Source: Phenylobacterium sp.
Lineage (GTDB): Bacteria > Pseudomonadota > Alphaproteobacteria > Caulobacterales > Caulobacteraceae
Assembly (NCBI RefSeq): GCF_020253645.1
Contig: NZ_JADCBG010000110.1
Span: forward strand, 33,300-97,299
Reading direction: 5' to 3'
DNA length: 64,000 bases
The translations under genes and the position numbers were made by a program. This document shows positions 49,103 through 60,546 of this stretch, one piece after another; position 1 is the stretch's first letter; the number at the start of each line of letters is the position of its first letter. The notes under the pieces were generated by a model that was given only the letters and a program-made list of their open reading frames with translations, ran no database searches and had not been told where the DNA came from.

Positions 49103-52051
49103 TCAGGCGAGGGCTTCAGCGAGGAAGGCCTGGAGTTCGCGGTTGTGCCGGCTCATCTGCCCGGCGGCGGTGGAGGCGGAGGCGGGCCGGCCCACATAGC
49201 GGGCGCGCTTGGACTTCACCTTCAGGCGCTCGAGGGTCAGCTCCAGCCAGGGATCGACGAAGGTCCAGCCGCCCATATTCTTCGGCTCTTCCTGGCACCA
49301 GACCAGTTCGGCGTTGGGGAAGCGGGACAGTTCGGTGGAGAGCGACTTCATCGGCCAGGGATAGAACTGCTCAAGCCGCATCAGGTAGATGTCGGTCAGC
49401 CCCTTCTCCTCCCGGGCCTCGAGGAGGTCGTAGTAGACCTTGCCGGAGCACAGGACGACGCGGCGGATCTTCTCCGGCGGCGCAAGGGTCAGGGCCGTAT
49501 GGCGGCCGCGCTCGGCGTCGTCATGCAGCACGCGGTGGAAGGAAGAACCCTCGGCCATCTCCGACAGGAGGGACACCGCCTTCTTGTGACGCAGCAGAGA
49601 CTTGGGCGTCATCACCACCAGGGGCTTGCGGAACTCGCGCTTCATCTGACGACGCAGGACATGGAAGTAGTTGGCCGGGGTCGTGCAGTTGACCACCTGC
49701 ATGTTGTCCTCGGCGCAGAGCTGCAGAAAGCGCTCCAGGCGGGCTGAGGAATGCTCCGGTCCCTGACCTTCGTAGCCGTGCGGCAGGAGAAGGACGAGCC
49801 CGCTCATGCGCAGCCACGTGCGTTCTCCGGACGAGATGAACTGGTCGATCACCACCTGGGCGCCGTTGGCGAAGTCGCCGAACTGGCCTTCCCACAGCAC
49901 CAGGGTCTTGGGATCCGCCAGGGAGAAGCCGTACTCGAAGCCGAGCACCGCCTCTTCGGAGAGGGGCGAGTCGATCACCTCGAAGTGGGCCTGGCCCGGG
50001 CCGAGGTTGTTCAGGGGCGTGTAGTGCGCCTCGGTCGTCTGATCGATGATGTCGCTGTGGCGCTGGGTGAAGGTGCCGCGGACGCTGTCCTGACCGGCGA
50101 GGCGAACAGGGAAGCCCTCCTGCAGGAGGCTTCCGAAGGCGAGATGTTCCCCGGTGGCCCAGTCGATCCCCTCGCCGGACTCGATCGCAGACTTCCTGGC
50201 CTCGATCACCCGACGGACGTTCTTGTGAACGTCGATCCCTTCGGGGACGGCGGTGATGCGTTCTCCGATCGCCTTGAGGCGGGACAAGGGCACCGAAGTG
50301 TTCCCGCGCCGGTCCTCGCCCTCGGGCAGGGCCAGACCCGCCCACTTGCCGTCCAGCCAGTCCGCCTTGTCGGCCTTGTAGGACTTCCCGGCCTCCATCT
50401 CGCTGTCGAGGAAGGCCTCGAACTCGGCCATCCAGCGGGAGACTTCTTCCTCGGTGACCACCCCTTCGCCGACAAGTTGCCGGGTGTAGATCTCGCGGGT
50501 GCTCGGGTGATCCTTGATCTTCGCGTACATCAGCGGCGAGGTCATGGTCGGGTCATCACCCTCATTGTGACCAAACCGCCGGTAGCAGAACATGTCGATC
50601 ACGACGTCCTTGCCGAACTTCTGGCGGAATTCGGTGGCCACCTTCGCCGCGTAGACGGTCGCCTCGGGGTCGTCGCCGTTGACGTGGAAGATCGGCGCCT
50701 CGACCATGAGCGCCACGTCCGAGGGATAGGGCGAGGAGCGGCTGTACTTGGGCGCGGTCGTGAAACCGATCTGGTTGTTCACGATGAAGTGGACGCAGCC
50801 TCCGGTCCGGTATCCCCTGGTCCCCGAAATCGCGAAACACTCGGGCACGACGCCCTGGCCCGCAAAGGCGGCGTCGCCGTGCAGCAGGAGGGGCAGGACG
50901 TGACTCCGCCCGGTGTCGGGGGTCTCCCGGAGCACGAAGGCCTGCTTGGCCCGGGCCTTGCCCAGCACGACCGGATTGACGATCTCCAGGTGCGACGGGT
51001 TGGCGGTCAGCGAAAGGTGGACGTTGTTGCCATCGAAGCTGCGGTCGGACGAGGCGCCCATGTGGTACTTGACGTCGCCCGATCCCTCGACGTCTGAGGG
51101 AAGGGTCGAGCCGCCCTGGAATTCGTGGAAAATCACGTGGTAGGGCTTGCCCATGACCGCCGCTAGCACATTGAGGCGGCCGCGGTGCGGCATGCCGACG
51201 ACGATGTCGCGGACGCCCAGGGCGCCGCCGCGCTTGATGATCTGCTCGAGTGCAGGGACCATGGCCTCGCCGCCGTCCAGGCCGAACCGCTTGGTTCCCG
51301 GGAAGCGCCGGTGCAGGAAGCGCTCGAAGCCCTCGGCCTCGATCAGCTTCTTGAGGATGGCGATCTTGCCCTCGCGGGTGAAGACGATCTCCTTGTCGCG
51401 GCCTTCGATCCGCTCCTGCAGCCAGGCCTTCTGCGCCGGGTCCGAGATGTGCATGTACTGGACGCCGATATCGGCGCAGTAGGTCCGCTTCAGGATGGCG
51501 AGGATCTCGCGAAGGGTCCCGGTTTCCAGGCCCAGAACATAGTCCAGGAAGATCGGCCTGTCGTAGTCGGCCTCGCTGAAGCCGTAGGAGGCGGGATCAA
51601 GTTCCGAAGCGTCGCCCTCGGGCGCGGCGATCCCCAGGGGATCGAGGTTGGCGCGCAGGTGACCCCGCATCCTGTAGGCCCGGATCATCATGATCGCCCG
51701 GAGCGAGTCCAGGGTCGCAGCGCGGACATCGGCGGAAGCTGTGGGAGGGCCCCGGTCCGCGATCTTCGCCGAGAGCTTTGCTTCGACGGCGGGCCAGAGC
51801 CCGTCGATCGCCGACAGCCAGTCTGGCCGAGGCGCCGGCGCCTTCCGGGCCGTCCAGGCAGGAGGACCAGGGGGGCGGGCCGCCCCCGCCTGATCGTGTA
51901 CGGCGGCGAAGAAGCTGCGCCAGGAGGCCTCGACCGAGTCCGGCGACTTCAGCCACCGGGCGTAGAGATCCTCGATGAAGCTCGCATTGCCGCCGTAAAG
52001 AAAGGACGTCTCCGCCAGGAGATCGTTGATCCGTCCGGAATCGTCAGCCAT
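49103..52051 (-). CDS. sucA: 2-oxoglutarate dehydrogenase E1 component
   Basis: Thiamine-diphosphate decarboxylase of the TCA cycle, 982 residues. The N-terminus [20 protein letters not shown] is the usual peripheral docking tail. Core motifs include [31 protein letters not shown] [42 protein letters not shown], the ThDP GDDP with [16 protein letters not shown], and the C-terminal [19 protein letters not shown]. It lies 83 bases downstream of sucD; sucB follows. Confidence 0.97.
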   Translation of the reverse strand: MADDSGRINDLLAETSFLYGGNASFIEDLYARWLKSPDSVEASWRSFFAAVHDQAGAARPPGPPAWTARKAPAPRPDWLSAIDGLWPAVEAKLSAKIADRGPPTASADVRAATLDSLRAIMMIRAYRMRGHLRANLDPLGIAAPEGDASELDPASYGFSEADYDRPIFLDYVLGLETGTLREILAILKRTYCADIGVQYMHISDPAQKAWLQERIEGRDKEIVFTREGKIAILKKLIEAEGFERFLHRRFPGTKRFGLDGGEAMVPALEQIIKRGGALGVRDIVVGMPHRGRLNVLAAVMGKPYHVIFHEFQGGSTLPSDVEGSGDVKYHMGASSDRSFDGNNVHLSLTANPSHLEIVNPVVLGKARAKQAFVLRETPDTGRSHVLPLLLHGDAAFAGQGVVPECFAISGTRGYRTGGCVHFIVNNQIGFTTAPKYSRSSPYPSDVALMVEAPIFHVNGDDPEATVYAAKVATEFRQKFGKDVVIDMFCYRRFGHNEGDDPTMTSPLMYAKIKDHPSTREIYTRQLVGEGVVTEEEVSRWMAEFEAFLDSEMEAGKSYKADKADWLDGKWAGLALPEGEDRRGNTSVPLSRLKAIGERITAVPEGIDVHKNVRRVIEARKSAIESGEGIDWATGEHLAFGSLLQEGFPVRLAGQDSVRGTFTQRHSDIIDQTTEAHYTPLNNLGPGQAHFEVIDSPLSEEAVLGFEYGFSLADPKTLVLWEGQFGDFANGAQVVIDQFISSGERTWLRMSGLVLLLPHGYEGQGPEHSSARLERFLQLCAEDNMQVVNCTTPANYFHVLRRQMKREFRKPLVVMTPKSLLRHKKAVSLLSEMAEGSSFHRVLHDDAERGRHTALTLAPPEKIRRVVLCSGKVYYDLLEAREEKGLTDIYLMRLEQFYPWPMKSLSTELSRFPNAELVWCQEEPKNMGGWTFVDPWLELTLERLKVKSKRARYVGRPASASTAAGQMSRHNRELQAFLAEALA

Positions 52052-52134
52052 GTCGCCCGCCTGTCGCCGGCGGCCCGCGACGCCTTCTGGAGGAGAGTCG
52101 AGCTGGACCGCTCAAGGTTGAATTGTCAGGCCCC

Positions 52135-53012
52135 TCAGGCGCCTTTCAGCACCTCGAGCAGGGTCTCTCCTAGCTTCGCCGGAGACGGCGCCACGCGGAT
52201 GCCCGCGGACTCCATCGCCGCAATCTTGTCCTCCGCACCGCCCTTTCCGCCCGAGATGATGGCGCCGGCATGGCCCATCCTGCGTCCGGGCGGGGCGGTG
52301 CGGCCCGCGATGAACCCGACCATAGGCTTCCGAATCGCTGAATTCTTTATGAATTCCGCAGCATCTTCTTCAGCCGAACCCCCGATCTCGCCGATCATGA
52401 TGATCGATTCGGTTTCGGGGTCCTTCAGGAACATGTCGAGCACGTCGATGAACTCCGTGCCCTTCACGGGGTCCCCGCCAATGCCCACGGCCGTGGTCTG
52501 GCCAAGGCCGACCTGGCTGGTCTGGAACACCGCCTCGTAGGTAAGGGTACCCGAACGGGAAACAACACCCACCGAGCCCTTGCGGAAGATATTCCCGGGC
52601 ATGATGCCGATCTTGCAGGCCTCGGGCGTCAGCACACCGGGGCAGTTGGGGCCGATCAGGCGGGACTTCGAGCCCGACAGGGCGCGCTTGACCTTGACCA
52701 TGTCGGCGACAGGAATGCCTTCAGTGATGCAGATGATCAGCGGAATTTCGGCGTCGATCGCTTCGAGGATCGAGTCCGCGGCGAAGGGCGGCGGCACGTA
52801 GATCACGCTGGCGTCTGCGCCGGTCTGCCGTACGGCTTCATCCACCGTGTTGAACACGGGCAGACCCACATGGGTGGTCCCGCCCTTGCCGGGGGTCACG
52901 CCACCGACCATCTTGGTCCCGTAGGCGATGGCCTGCTCGGTGTGGAAGGTGCCCTGGGCGCCGGTCACGCCCTGACAGATGACCCGGGTTTCCTTGCCGA
53001 TCAGAATGGACA

Positions 53013-53013
<1 letters not shown>
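52135..53013 (-). CDS. sucD: succinyl-CoA ligase, alpha subunit
   Basis: 292 residues. The CoA-binding Rossmann domain is at the N-terminus ([33 protein letters not shown]). [20 protein letters not shown] precedes the phospho-histidine in [19 protein letters not shown] near residue 246. ATG at 53013 overlaps the last base of the sucC stop codon (TAATG). It works with SucC in substrate-level phosphorylation. Confidence 0.98.
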
Positions 53014-54212
<1,199 letters not shown>

Positions 54213-54262
54213 GAGGCCCAGAAGCGCTGTTCTGCAGGCTCGCCCGATTGGCGAGTGGCGGG

Positions 54263-54291
54263 TTTATAGGCGCCCCCCGGAAATGAGGCAA
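54263..54291 (-). promoter_or_regulatory. putative promoter of the suc operon
   Basis: On the reverse strand TTGCCT (54291-54286, four of six to TTGACA) is followed by a 17-base spacer and TATAAA (54268-54263, five of six to TATAAT). Transcription would begin near 54256, about 44 bases before the sucC ATG at 54212. The -35 overlaps the left arm of a hairpin. Confidence 0.4.
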
Positions 54292-54308
54292 CCGCCGAGG
54301 GGGTTGCC
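54287..54308 (-). terminator. hairpin after the DUF2306 gene, weak terminator
   Basis: GGCAACC (54287-54293) and GGTTGCC (54302-54308) form a 7-bp stem with an 8-base loop, 39 bases beyond the DUF2306 stop. The reverse strand then reads TCATTTCC, a poor T-run. It could end the DUF2306 transcript and shares bases with the suc promoter. Confidence 0.3.
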
Positions 54309-54346
54309 CAGGCGACATGTGGGGCCCGGGCGGCGCTCCTGAGGGC

Positions 54347-54895
54347 TCATCCCAGGAACAGCTCCCAGACCAGCCGGCCGGGAAGCATGACGAAGATCAG
54401 GTTCACCGCGAAGCCTCCGTAGAAGAGACCCGACATGTAGCGGCGATGGCGCTCCACGTCGTGGCGGCGGGCGGCGGCTACGGCCAGCGGGAGAGCGATG
54501 ATGACGTAGCCGCTGAGGATGTGGATGAACGAGAAGCGTCCCGGGTTGACGGTCTGGATGAACAGGGAGCTCGCCGCCACGACGGCGACGGCGACCACCC
54601 AGCCCCAGCCCAGGACCCGGTGCATCCGGGCGCCCTTGCGGCCAGCCATCAGGATCGCGCCGACCAGGAGGGCCAGGAGGCCGAAGGCGAGGTGGACAAG
54701 GATGACCGGCGACGTGGAGGCCAGCAGCTCGAGGTCCGGTCCGTGGGGCCTGAACGCCGGGAAGGCGAGGTCGGTCCGGCGACCCTCGAGAAGGCTTGGA
54801 AGCAGGCTCGCGCCGATGGCGAGCGGGCCCAGGGTCAGTGCGCTGGCCATGACCATCTTGCGCGAAGGGGGGCGAATTTGAGACATGGGGTTCAT
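54347..54895 (-). CDS. DUF2306-like multipass membrane protein
   Basis: 182 residues from ATG at 54895, which has GGAG 8 bases upstream. Four to five membrane helices are visible (VMASALTLGPLAIGASLLPS, VHLAFGLLALLVGAILM, VLGWGWVVAVAVVAASSLF, FIHILSGYVIIALPLAVAAA, then a last one). Histidines and arginines occur in the loops (RMHRVLGW, RRHDVERHRRYMSG), a pattern seen in DUF2306 proteins. It is divergent from a membrane-anchored LytTR regulator 91 bases away. A role as sensor or partner of that regulator is inferred from position only. Confidence 0.8.
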   Translation of the reverse strand: MNPMSQIRPPSRKMVMASALTLGPLAIGASLLPSLLEGRRTDLAFPAFRPHGPDLELLASTSPVILVHLAFGLLALLVGAILMAGRKGARMHRVLGWGWVVAVAVVAASSLFIQTVNPGRFSFIHILSGYVIIALPLAVAAARRHDVERHRRYMSGLFYGGFAVNLIFVMLPGRLVWELFLG

Positions 54896-54986
54896 TCGAG
54901 GGCTCCGGCCGCCGGTCGTGGGGATCAGATTGGATGACCGGGACCCTGGAAGCTCCCGCAGCGAGCCACAAACAGGGATGCGCCAC

Positions 54987-55781
54987 ATGACGTCGCCGTT
55001 TCGCAGGCCGCCGGGTGACGCCGTTGGCGAAGCGTGGACGGCCAGGGATGTACGCCGCATCGGGCTTGCGACCCTGGCGCTCTCAGCGGTTGTCGGCGCC
55101 TTCCTGGGCTTCGTCGGCGCCTTCGGTCTGTCGGACTATCCCGTCTACCTGCGCATCGCCTACCTGACGCCGTTGGCCGTGGCGTGCGGTCTTGTCGGCT
55201 TCATGAGCTATTGGCTCGCAGGCCTTCTGTCGCCGGCCGCCGGCCGATGGATCCGGGCGGCGCTGGGCAGCCTGCTCTGCTTCCTGCCGATCGGCGTCAT
55301 CGTCTGGCTGACTACCGGCCTTCTTCCCGGCGTCAGCCTCAACCCGGCCGAACTGCCGAGGTATGTCGGAACCTCGCTGGTGGTTTCCTTCGCCATGACC
55401 TTCCTCGCCGTCGCGCTCACTCCGCCCTCCGAGGCCGAACTGCGAAAGCCCGGGGCGGGTGATCCCCCCGAGCGGTTCCTGACGCGGCTGCCGGTGCGCC
55501 TGAGGACGGCGGAGATCTGGGCCGTGGAGGCCGAAGACCACTATCTGCGCGTCCACACCAGCGCGGGCCAGGACCTGATCCTGCTGCGCATGGCGGATGC
55601 GGTCGCCGAACTCGGGGGACAGGAGGGCATGCAGGTGCACCGCTCCTGGTGGGTGGCGCGCGCCGCGATCGCCGATGCGCGCCGCGCCGACGGTCGGGCG
55701 ACCCTCACGCTGAAGAACGGCGTCGAGGCCCCGGTCAGCCGGACCTACGCCGCCGAGCTGAGACGGCGTGGCTGGATCTGA
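54987..55781 (+). CDS. LytTR-domain transcriptional regulator with N-terminal membrane domain
   Basis: 264 residues. The N-terminal half has four membrane helices (LATLALSAVVGAFLGFVGAF, IAYLTPLAVACGLVGFMSYW, ALGSLLCFLPIGVIVWLTTG, LVVSFAMTFLAVALTPP). The C-terminal 100 residues form a LytTR DNA-binding domain: WAVEAEDHYLRVHTSAGQDL, LLRMADAVAEL, VHRSWWVARAAIADA and LKNGVEAPVSRTYAAELR. There is no receiver domain, so it is not a classical response regulator. ATG at 54987 has AGGG 9 bases upstream; ATG at 54978 is less well spaced. It ends 3 bases from the convergent malate dehydrogenase gene. Confidence 0.9.
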   Translation: MTSPFRRPPGDAVGEAWTARDVRRIGLATLALSAVVGAFLGFVGAFGLSDYPVYLRIAYLTPLAVACGLVGFMSYWLAGLLSPAAGRWIRAALGSLLCFLPIGVIVWLTTGLLPGVSLNPAELPRYVGTSLVVSFAMTFLAVALTPPSEAELRKPGAGDPPERFLTRLPVRLRTAEIWAVEAEDHYLRVHTSAGQDLILLRMADAVAELGGQEGMQVHRSWWVARAAIADARRADGRATLTLKNGVEAPVSRTYAAELRRRGWI

Positions 55782-55784
55782 GGC

Positions 55785-56768
<984 letters not shown>

Positions 56769-56825
56769 GGTTCGTCTCCCGAGTGTGCTCCCGCGGTCGC
56801 CCCGCGTCGCAGGCTCCCTAGCCGG

Positions 56826-56857
56826 AAGCGCCCCGGCCTGCAACGCTGCAGGCGCTT
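56826..56857. repeat. nested inverted repeats between malate dehydrogenase and HIT genes
   Basis: AAGCGCC (56826-56832) pairs with GGCGCTT (56851-56857), and GCCTGCA (56836-56842) pairs with TGCAGGC (56847-56853) around ACGC. The two pairings share three bases, so they are alternatives or a bulged stem. The element sits in the 121-base divergent region and may be regulatory; no T-run flanks it. Confidence 0.35.
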
Positions 56858-56889
56858 GTGCCGCCGGGTGAGGGCGGCCACTGTGACTC

Positions 56890-57351
56890 ATGCCCGAGAT
56901 CGATCCCGCCTTTCTCCCCGGCTCCCACGCCCTGGACGAACTGCCCCTCTGCCACGTCCGCCTGCAGGACGACGCCCGTTGGCCCTGGCTGATCCTGATC
57001 CCCCAGGTCGCCGGCGCGCGGGAAATCGAGGACCTCACGGTCGCCGAGCGGCGACTGCTGGTGGAGGAGGTGGTGGCGGCGGGCAACGCCGTGCGGGCCC
57101 TGGGCGCAGCCTTGGGCCTGGTCGTCGAGAAGCTGAACGTCGGGGCTCTGGGCAACATCACGCCCCAGCTGCATGTCCACGTGGTGGGCCGGCGTTCGGA
57201 CGATCCCGCCTGGCCGGGTCCGGTCTGGGGTTTCGGCGAGGCCGAACGCCTGACGCCGGACGCCCTCCAGCGAGCGCTCATCGCGGCCCGGCCGGCCCTG
57301 GCTCCGGGCGCCCAGCCCTATCCGCCCTTCCCGGGACGGGGACCAGCCTGA
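56890..57351 (+). CDS. HIT family protein
   Basis: 153 residues. The histidine triad motif appears as [12 protein letters not shown] (HxHxH-like), about residues 95-105, preceded by [10 protein letters not shown]. An N-terminal strand-rich portion with [20 protein letters not shown] matches HIT proteins, which hydrolyse nucleotide conjugates. It is divergent from malate dehydrogenase. Its exact nucleotide substrate is unknown. Confidence 0.92.
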   Translation: MPEIDPAFLPGSHALDELPLCHVRLQDDARWPWLILIPQVAGAREIEDLTVAERRLLVEEVVAAGNAVRALGAALGLVVEKLNVGALGNITPQLHVHVVGRRSDDPAWPGPVWGFGEAERLTPDALQRALIAARPALAPGAQPYPPFPGRGPA

Positions 57352-57363
57352 ACGCGGCGGCGG

Positions 57364-57993
57364 TCAGTCCCGCTGCATCCGGACGGCGACTTCGACGCCA
57401 TCCTCGGTCAGGGTCCCGACCCACTGGCCCGGCCCCTCCGGTCGCAACTGAAGGCGGACCGGACCGCGGCGCGGCGGCGCCTCCAGGCTGAGTTCCAGTC
57501 GACCGCCCTCTCGCCTTGCCGATCTCAGATAGCCCGATCCGGTCAGGGCGCCGGGGCGGCGGGGGTCGCTCCAGGCGCCGTCCAGGGCGCCCGAGCCGGA
57601 ATCGATGAACTGGAAGGCGTAGACCGGGCCGACCTGGCTCCGGACGAGCCAGCGCCCTTCAAGCTCCCCGAGACGTCCCTGGGCGGCGGTGAAGCCCGCC
57701 CTGAGCCGCGCTTCATAGGTCCTCTCGGCGGCGCCGAGGGGCCCTTCCGGCGTCCGGCTGTGATCATCGACCGCCACCGTCCGCCCCGGAACGGAAACCG
57801 GTCCCTGGCGGGTTTCCGGCACGCTCGTCACCTCGGGCAGATCCAGGTCGCCGCCATCGGCCTCCTCCTCCTCTTCGGCGGCCGGCGCGGCCTTCAGGAG
57901 ATCTCCGATCAGGTCGGGGTCCTGCGCCCGGGCGACCGGCGCGGCGAGGAGGAGCGCGACGACGGACAGAGCGGCGTACCGTTTCCGGGTCAT
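57364..57993 (-). CDS. hypothetical exported protein
   Basis: 209 residues, not recognised. A signal peptide (YAALSVVALLLAAPVARA, cut after about residue 23) is followed by an acidic run (AAEEEEEADGGDLDLPEV) and then a beta-rich domain (GRWLVRSQVGPVYAFQFIDS, GAWSDPRRPGALTGSGYLRS, GRLELSLEAPPRRG). The ATG overlaps the stop of the CitE-like gene (ATGA), so it is co-translated with it. Cellular site is probably the periplasm. No function is proposed. Confidence 0.75.
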   Translation of the reverse strand: MTRKRYAALSVVALLLAAPVARAQDPDLIGDLLKAAPAAEEEEEADGGDLDLPEVTSVPETRQGPVSVPGRTVAVDDHSRTPEGPLGAAERTYEARLRAGFTAAQGRLGELEGRWLVRSQVGPVYAFQFIDSGSGALDGAWSDPRRPGALTGSGYLRSARREGGRLELSLEAPPRRGPVRLQLRPEGPGQWVGTLTEDGVEVAVRMQRD

Positions 57994-58847
57994 GTCTCCT
58001 CGAGGGCTGCGGCGATCTCCAGCAGACGGAGAGCCTGTTCGAGATGCAGGCGCTCGACCATCCGGCCCTCTACCCGCAGGACGCCCTTGCGGCGATTTTC
58101 AGGCGAATCAAAGGCGCCGACGACCGTGCGGGCCCAGGCGATCTCGTCGGCTTCAGGGGCGAAGGCCCGGTTGGCGGCGGCGATCTGGTCAGGATGGATC
58201 AGGGTCTTGCCGTCAAAACCGAACTCCAGGCCCTGCCGGCACTGGCGCTCCAGACCGGTGAGGTCCGCAATGTCGTTCCAGACCCCGTCCAGCGCCGTCA
58301 GGCCGTTGGCGCGGGCGGCGGCGACGGTGAGGGACAAGGCCGCCTGGAGGGGGCGTCGTTCGGCATCGACCTGGCAGCGCATCTCCTTCACCAGGTCATT
58401 GGAGCCGACCACGAGGGCCGCCAGCGGCCCCCCGGAGGCGGCGAGACGCCCCAGCGAGAACAGGGACGCACAGGTCTCCACCATGATCCACAGGTCGATC
58501 CCGACCGGAAGCCGGGCGGCGTAGGCGGCGACGTCCTCGGGGGTCGAGACCTTGGGCGCCAGCACGGCGGCGGGCCGGACGGCGGCTCCGGCGATCGCCG
58601 TGAGGTCCGCCTCGCCCCACGGGGTGTCCAGGCCGTTGACCCGGATCACCAGCTCGCGGCGCCCGAAGCCACCCCTTTCCGTCTCGGTCAGGGCGAGATC
58701 GCGGGCCGCCGGCTTGGCGTCCGGGGCGACCGAGTCCTCCAGGTCCAGGATCACCACGTCGCAGGCGAGGCTTCGCGCCTTTTCCATGGCGCGCGGGTTG
58801 CCGGCGGGCATGTAGAGAGCGCTGCGCCGGGGACGGGCGGGCGACAT
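57990..58847 (-). CDS. HpcH/HpaI aldolase family CoA-ester lyase (CitE-like)
   Basis: 285 residues. Family start RRSALYMPAGNPRAMEKARS, the metal- and substrate-binding VVILDLEDSVAPDAKPAARD, VNGLDTPWGEADL, a glutamate in LWIMVETCASLFSLG, and GFDGKTLIHPDQIAAANRAF. These match CitE/malyl-CoA lyase-type enzymes that cleave or hydrolyse CoA esters such as citramalyl-, malyl- or citryl-CoA. A CitD/CitF partner is absent, so citrate lyase is unlikely. The specific CoA ester is unknown. Confidence 0.9.
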   Translation of the reverse strand: MSPARPRRSALYMPAGNPRAMEKARSLACDVVILDLEDSVAPDAKPAARDLALTETERGGFGRRELVIRVNGLDTPWGEADLTAIAGAAVRPAAVLAPKVSTPEDVAAYAARLPVGIDLWIMVETCASLFSLGRLAASGGPLAALVVGSNDLVKEMRCQVDAERRPLQAALSLTVAAARANGLTALDGVWNDIADLTGLERQCRQGLEFGFDGKTLIHPDQIAAANRAFAPEADEIAWARTVVGAFDSPENRRKGVLRVEGRMVERLHLEQALRLLEIAAALEET

Positions 58848-58912
58848 TTCGGAACTCCGCTAGGCGGCGGCGGGGGGCGCCGCAGACCGCTCACATAGAC
58901 TATGATGCCGTC

Positions 58913-59296
58913 ATGAGCATCCGTTACGAACCCGACGCCCGCAATGTGCTGGGTGGTCCACTTGAACCCTGCGGCCTTGACCCTGTGACCGGTTTCTACC
59001 GGAACGGCTGTTGCGAGACCGGCGCCGAGGATGTCGGCATGCATACGGTCTGCGCCGTCATGACAGCCGAGTTCCTGGCCTTCTCGAAGTCGGTGGGCAA
59101 TGATCTCTCCACCCCCGTCCCCGCCTACGGCTTCGTCGGCCTGAAGCCCGGCGATCGCTGGTGCCTGTGCGCGCCTCGCTGGAAGGAAGCGCTGGACGCC
59201 GGAGCGGCGCCTCGGATCGTGCTGTCGGCGACCCATGAAGAGGCCCTGGCCGTGGCGCCCCTGGAGGTGCTTCGCGCCTACTCCGCCGGGTCCTGA
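58913..59296 (+). CDS. DUF2237 family protein
   Basis: 127 residues. Conserved features are NVLGGPLEPCGLDPVTGFYR, CCETGAEDVGMHTVCAVMTA, FLAFSKSVGNDLSTPVPAYG and PGDRWCLCAPRWKEALDAGA. Cysteines in CCETG and WCLCA are typical of the family. The role is not established. It is divergent from the CitE-like gene and its 3' end overlaps the HTH-citrate synthase gene by 19 bases. Confidence 0.93.
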   Translation: MSIRYEPDARNVLGGPLEPCGLDPVTGFYRNGCCETGAEDVGMHTVCAVMTAEFLAFSKSVGNDLSTPVPAYGFVGLKPGDRWCLCAPRWKEALDAGAAPRIVLSATHEEALAVAPLEVLRAYSAGS

Positions 59297-60444
59297 TCCA
59301 GGATTGGGCCGGTGTAGCGGGCCCGGGGCCGGATCAAGCCGCCGTCCTGAACCTGTTCCAGGGCGTGGGCGATCCAGCCGGCGCAACGGGCGGCGGCGAA
59401 CAGCGACAGGGCGGCCCCCTCCGGCGCCCGCAGGTGCTCGCAGAGGGCGACGAGGGCGAAGTCGATGTTCGGCGCCAGGGCCGCAGCGCCACTGACCTGT
59501 TCGGCGAGACGCACCATGTCCGCCGGTGGCTTGAAACGGGCCAGGAGGGCGACCGCCCTCGGATCGCCCTGGGGGTAAAGCGGGTGCCCGAACCCCGGAA
59601 AGCCGCGGTCCTCCGCGAGGCGGGCGGCGACCGCCTCGGCGGCCCCGTGGACTCGCACCTCCTCCCGGAATCTTCCCAGAGCGGCGGGCGCGCCGCCATG
59701 TCGCGGGCCCGAAAGGGCGGAGAGCCCCGCCAGAGCTGCTGCGGCAAGGGAGGCGCCCGTGGAGGCGGTGACCCGGGCCGCGAAGGCCGACGGGTTGAGC
59801 TCGTGGTCAGCCAGCAGAACCAGGGCGCGACGGATGAGGTCGGCGCTTTCGCCACCCCGACCCAGCCGCCAGGCGCGGGCGAGTCGCTGGTGAATCGGGC
59901 CGGAGTCGGTCTCCGCCACGAGGGCGTCCGCGAGGATGTCGAGCAGCAGGGCGGCTTCCGCCGATCGGGCGATCGGCGTCTGTCCGAGCAGGGAGGGAGC
60001 CTCTGCAGCGCGGGCCGCCAGGGCGAGGAAGGCGCGGGACAAGGGAGGTCCGCCGCCGGGCGGGACCGGCCGGTCTGATCGTTTCAGTGTGACCCCGTCT
60101 CCGCCCCGAAGCAGGCGGGCCACGGACTCAAGGGTTTCGGACTCCGACAGGACGAGGGCGTCCCGGCCCCGGTACCAGTGGCGTCCGGCATGGACGGTGG
60201 TGATGGCCGACGTCAGGACCGGCTCTCCCCAGGTCATTGCGCCGGTCGCGACGTCCGAGGGGCGCCGGCTCCGACGGCGGCGCTCTGCGAGCGCCTCGAC
60301 GTCCAGGGCCCGATAGACGCTGCGTCGCGAGTCCGCCGGGTCCGGCCTCGCCGCGATCAGGCCCCGGCTGACGTAGGCGTAGAGGGTCTGCGGCTTGATG
60401 GCGAGGCGTTCAAGCACCCCCGATGCTGTCAGCCACTCCGCCAT
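59278..60444 (-). CDS. citrate synthase family protein with N-terminal helix-turn-helix
   Basis: 388 residues. Residues 1-60 form a MerR/excisionase-like HTH (MAEWLTASGVLERLAIKPQT, then LYAYVSRGLIAARPDPADSR and a basic RRRRSRR). Residues 70-388 are a citrate synthase fold. The catalytic residues appear kept: H249 in GPRHGGAP, H287 in GFGHPLY and D328 in PNIDFAL, although the usual arginine after the second histidine is proline. ATG at 60444 is followed by the HTH at once. It is divergent from a closely similar citrate synthase gene. It may be an enzyme, a metabolite-sensing regulator, or both. Confidence 0.9.
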   Translation of the reverse strand: MAEWLTASGVLERLAIKPQTLYAYVSRGLIAARPDPADSRRSVYRALDVEALAERRRRSRRPSDVATGAMTWGEPVLTSAITTVHAGRHWYRGRDALVLSESETLESVARLLRGGDGVTLKRSDRPVPPGGGPPLSRAFLALAARAAEAPSLLGQTPIARSAEAALLLDILADALVAETDSGPIHQRLARAWRLGRGGESADLIRRALVLLADHELNPSAFAARVTASTGASLAAAALAGLSALSGPRHGGAPAALGRFREEVRVHGAAEAVAARLAEDRGFPGFGHPLYPQGDPRAVALLARFKPPADMVRLAEQVSGAAALAPNIDFALVALCEHLRAPEGAALSLFAAARCAGWIAHALEQVQDGGLIRPRARYTGPILDQDPAE

Positions 60445-60462
60445 TCGCGAGCCTCCGCTTTT

Positions 60463-60489
60463 ATATTGATCATATTGATCAAGATTGAC
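60463..60489. promoter_or_regulatory. tandem 9-bp direct repeats between the two citrate synthase homologues
   Basis: ATATTGATC occurs twice in perfect tandem (60463-60471 and 60472-60480) and is followed by the related AAGATTGAC (60481-60489). The 9-base period is close to one helical turn, so the copies face one side of the DNA. The site is AT-rich, in the 102-base divergent gap, 19 bases from the HTH-protein start. It is a candidate operator for that protein's HTH. Confidence 0.6.
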
Positions 60490-60546
60490 GGTTTCATAGC
60501 CATGTTCCCAAGTCCAGCCGTGAACCGCCTTGCAAGGAAGACTGTC

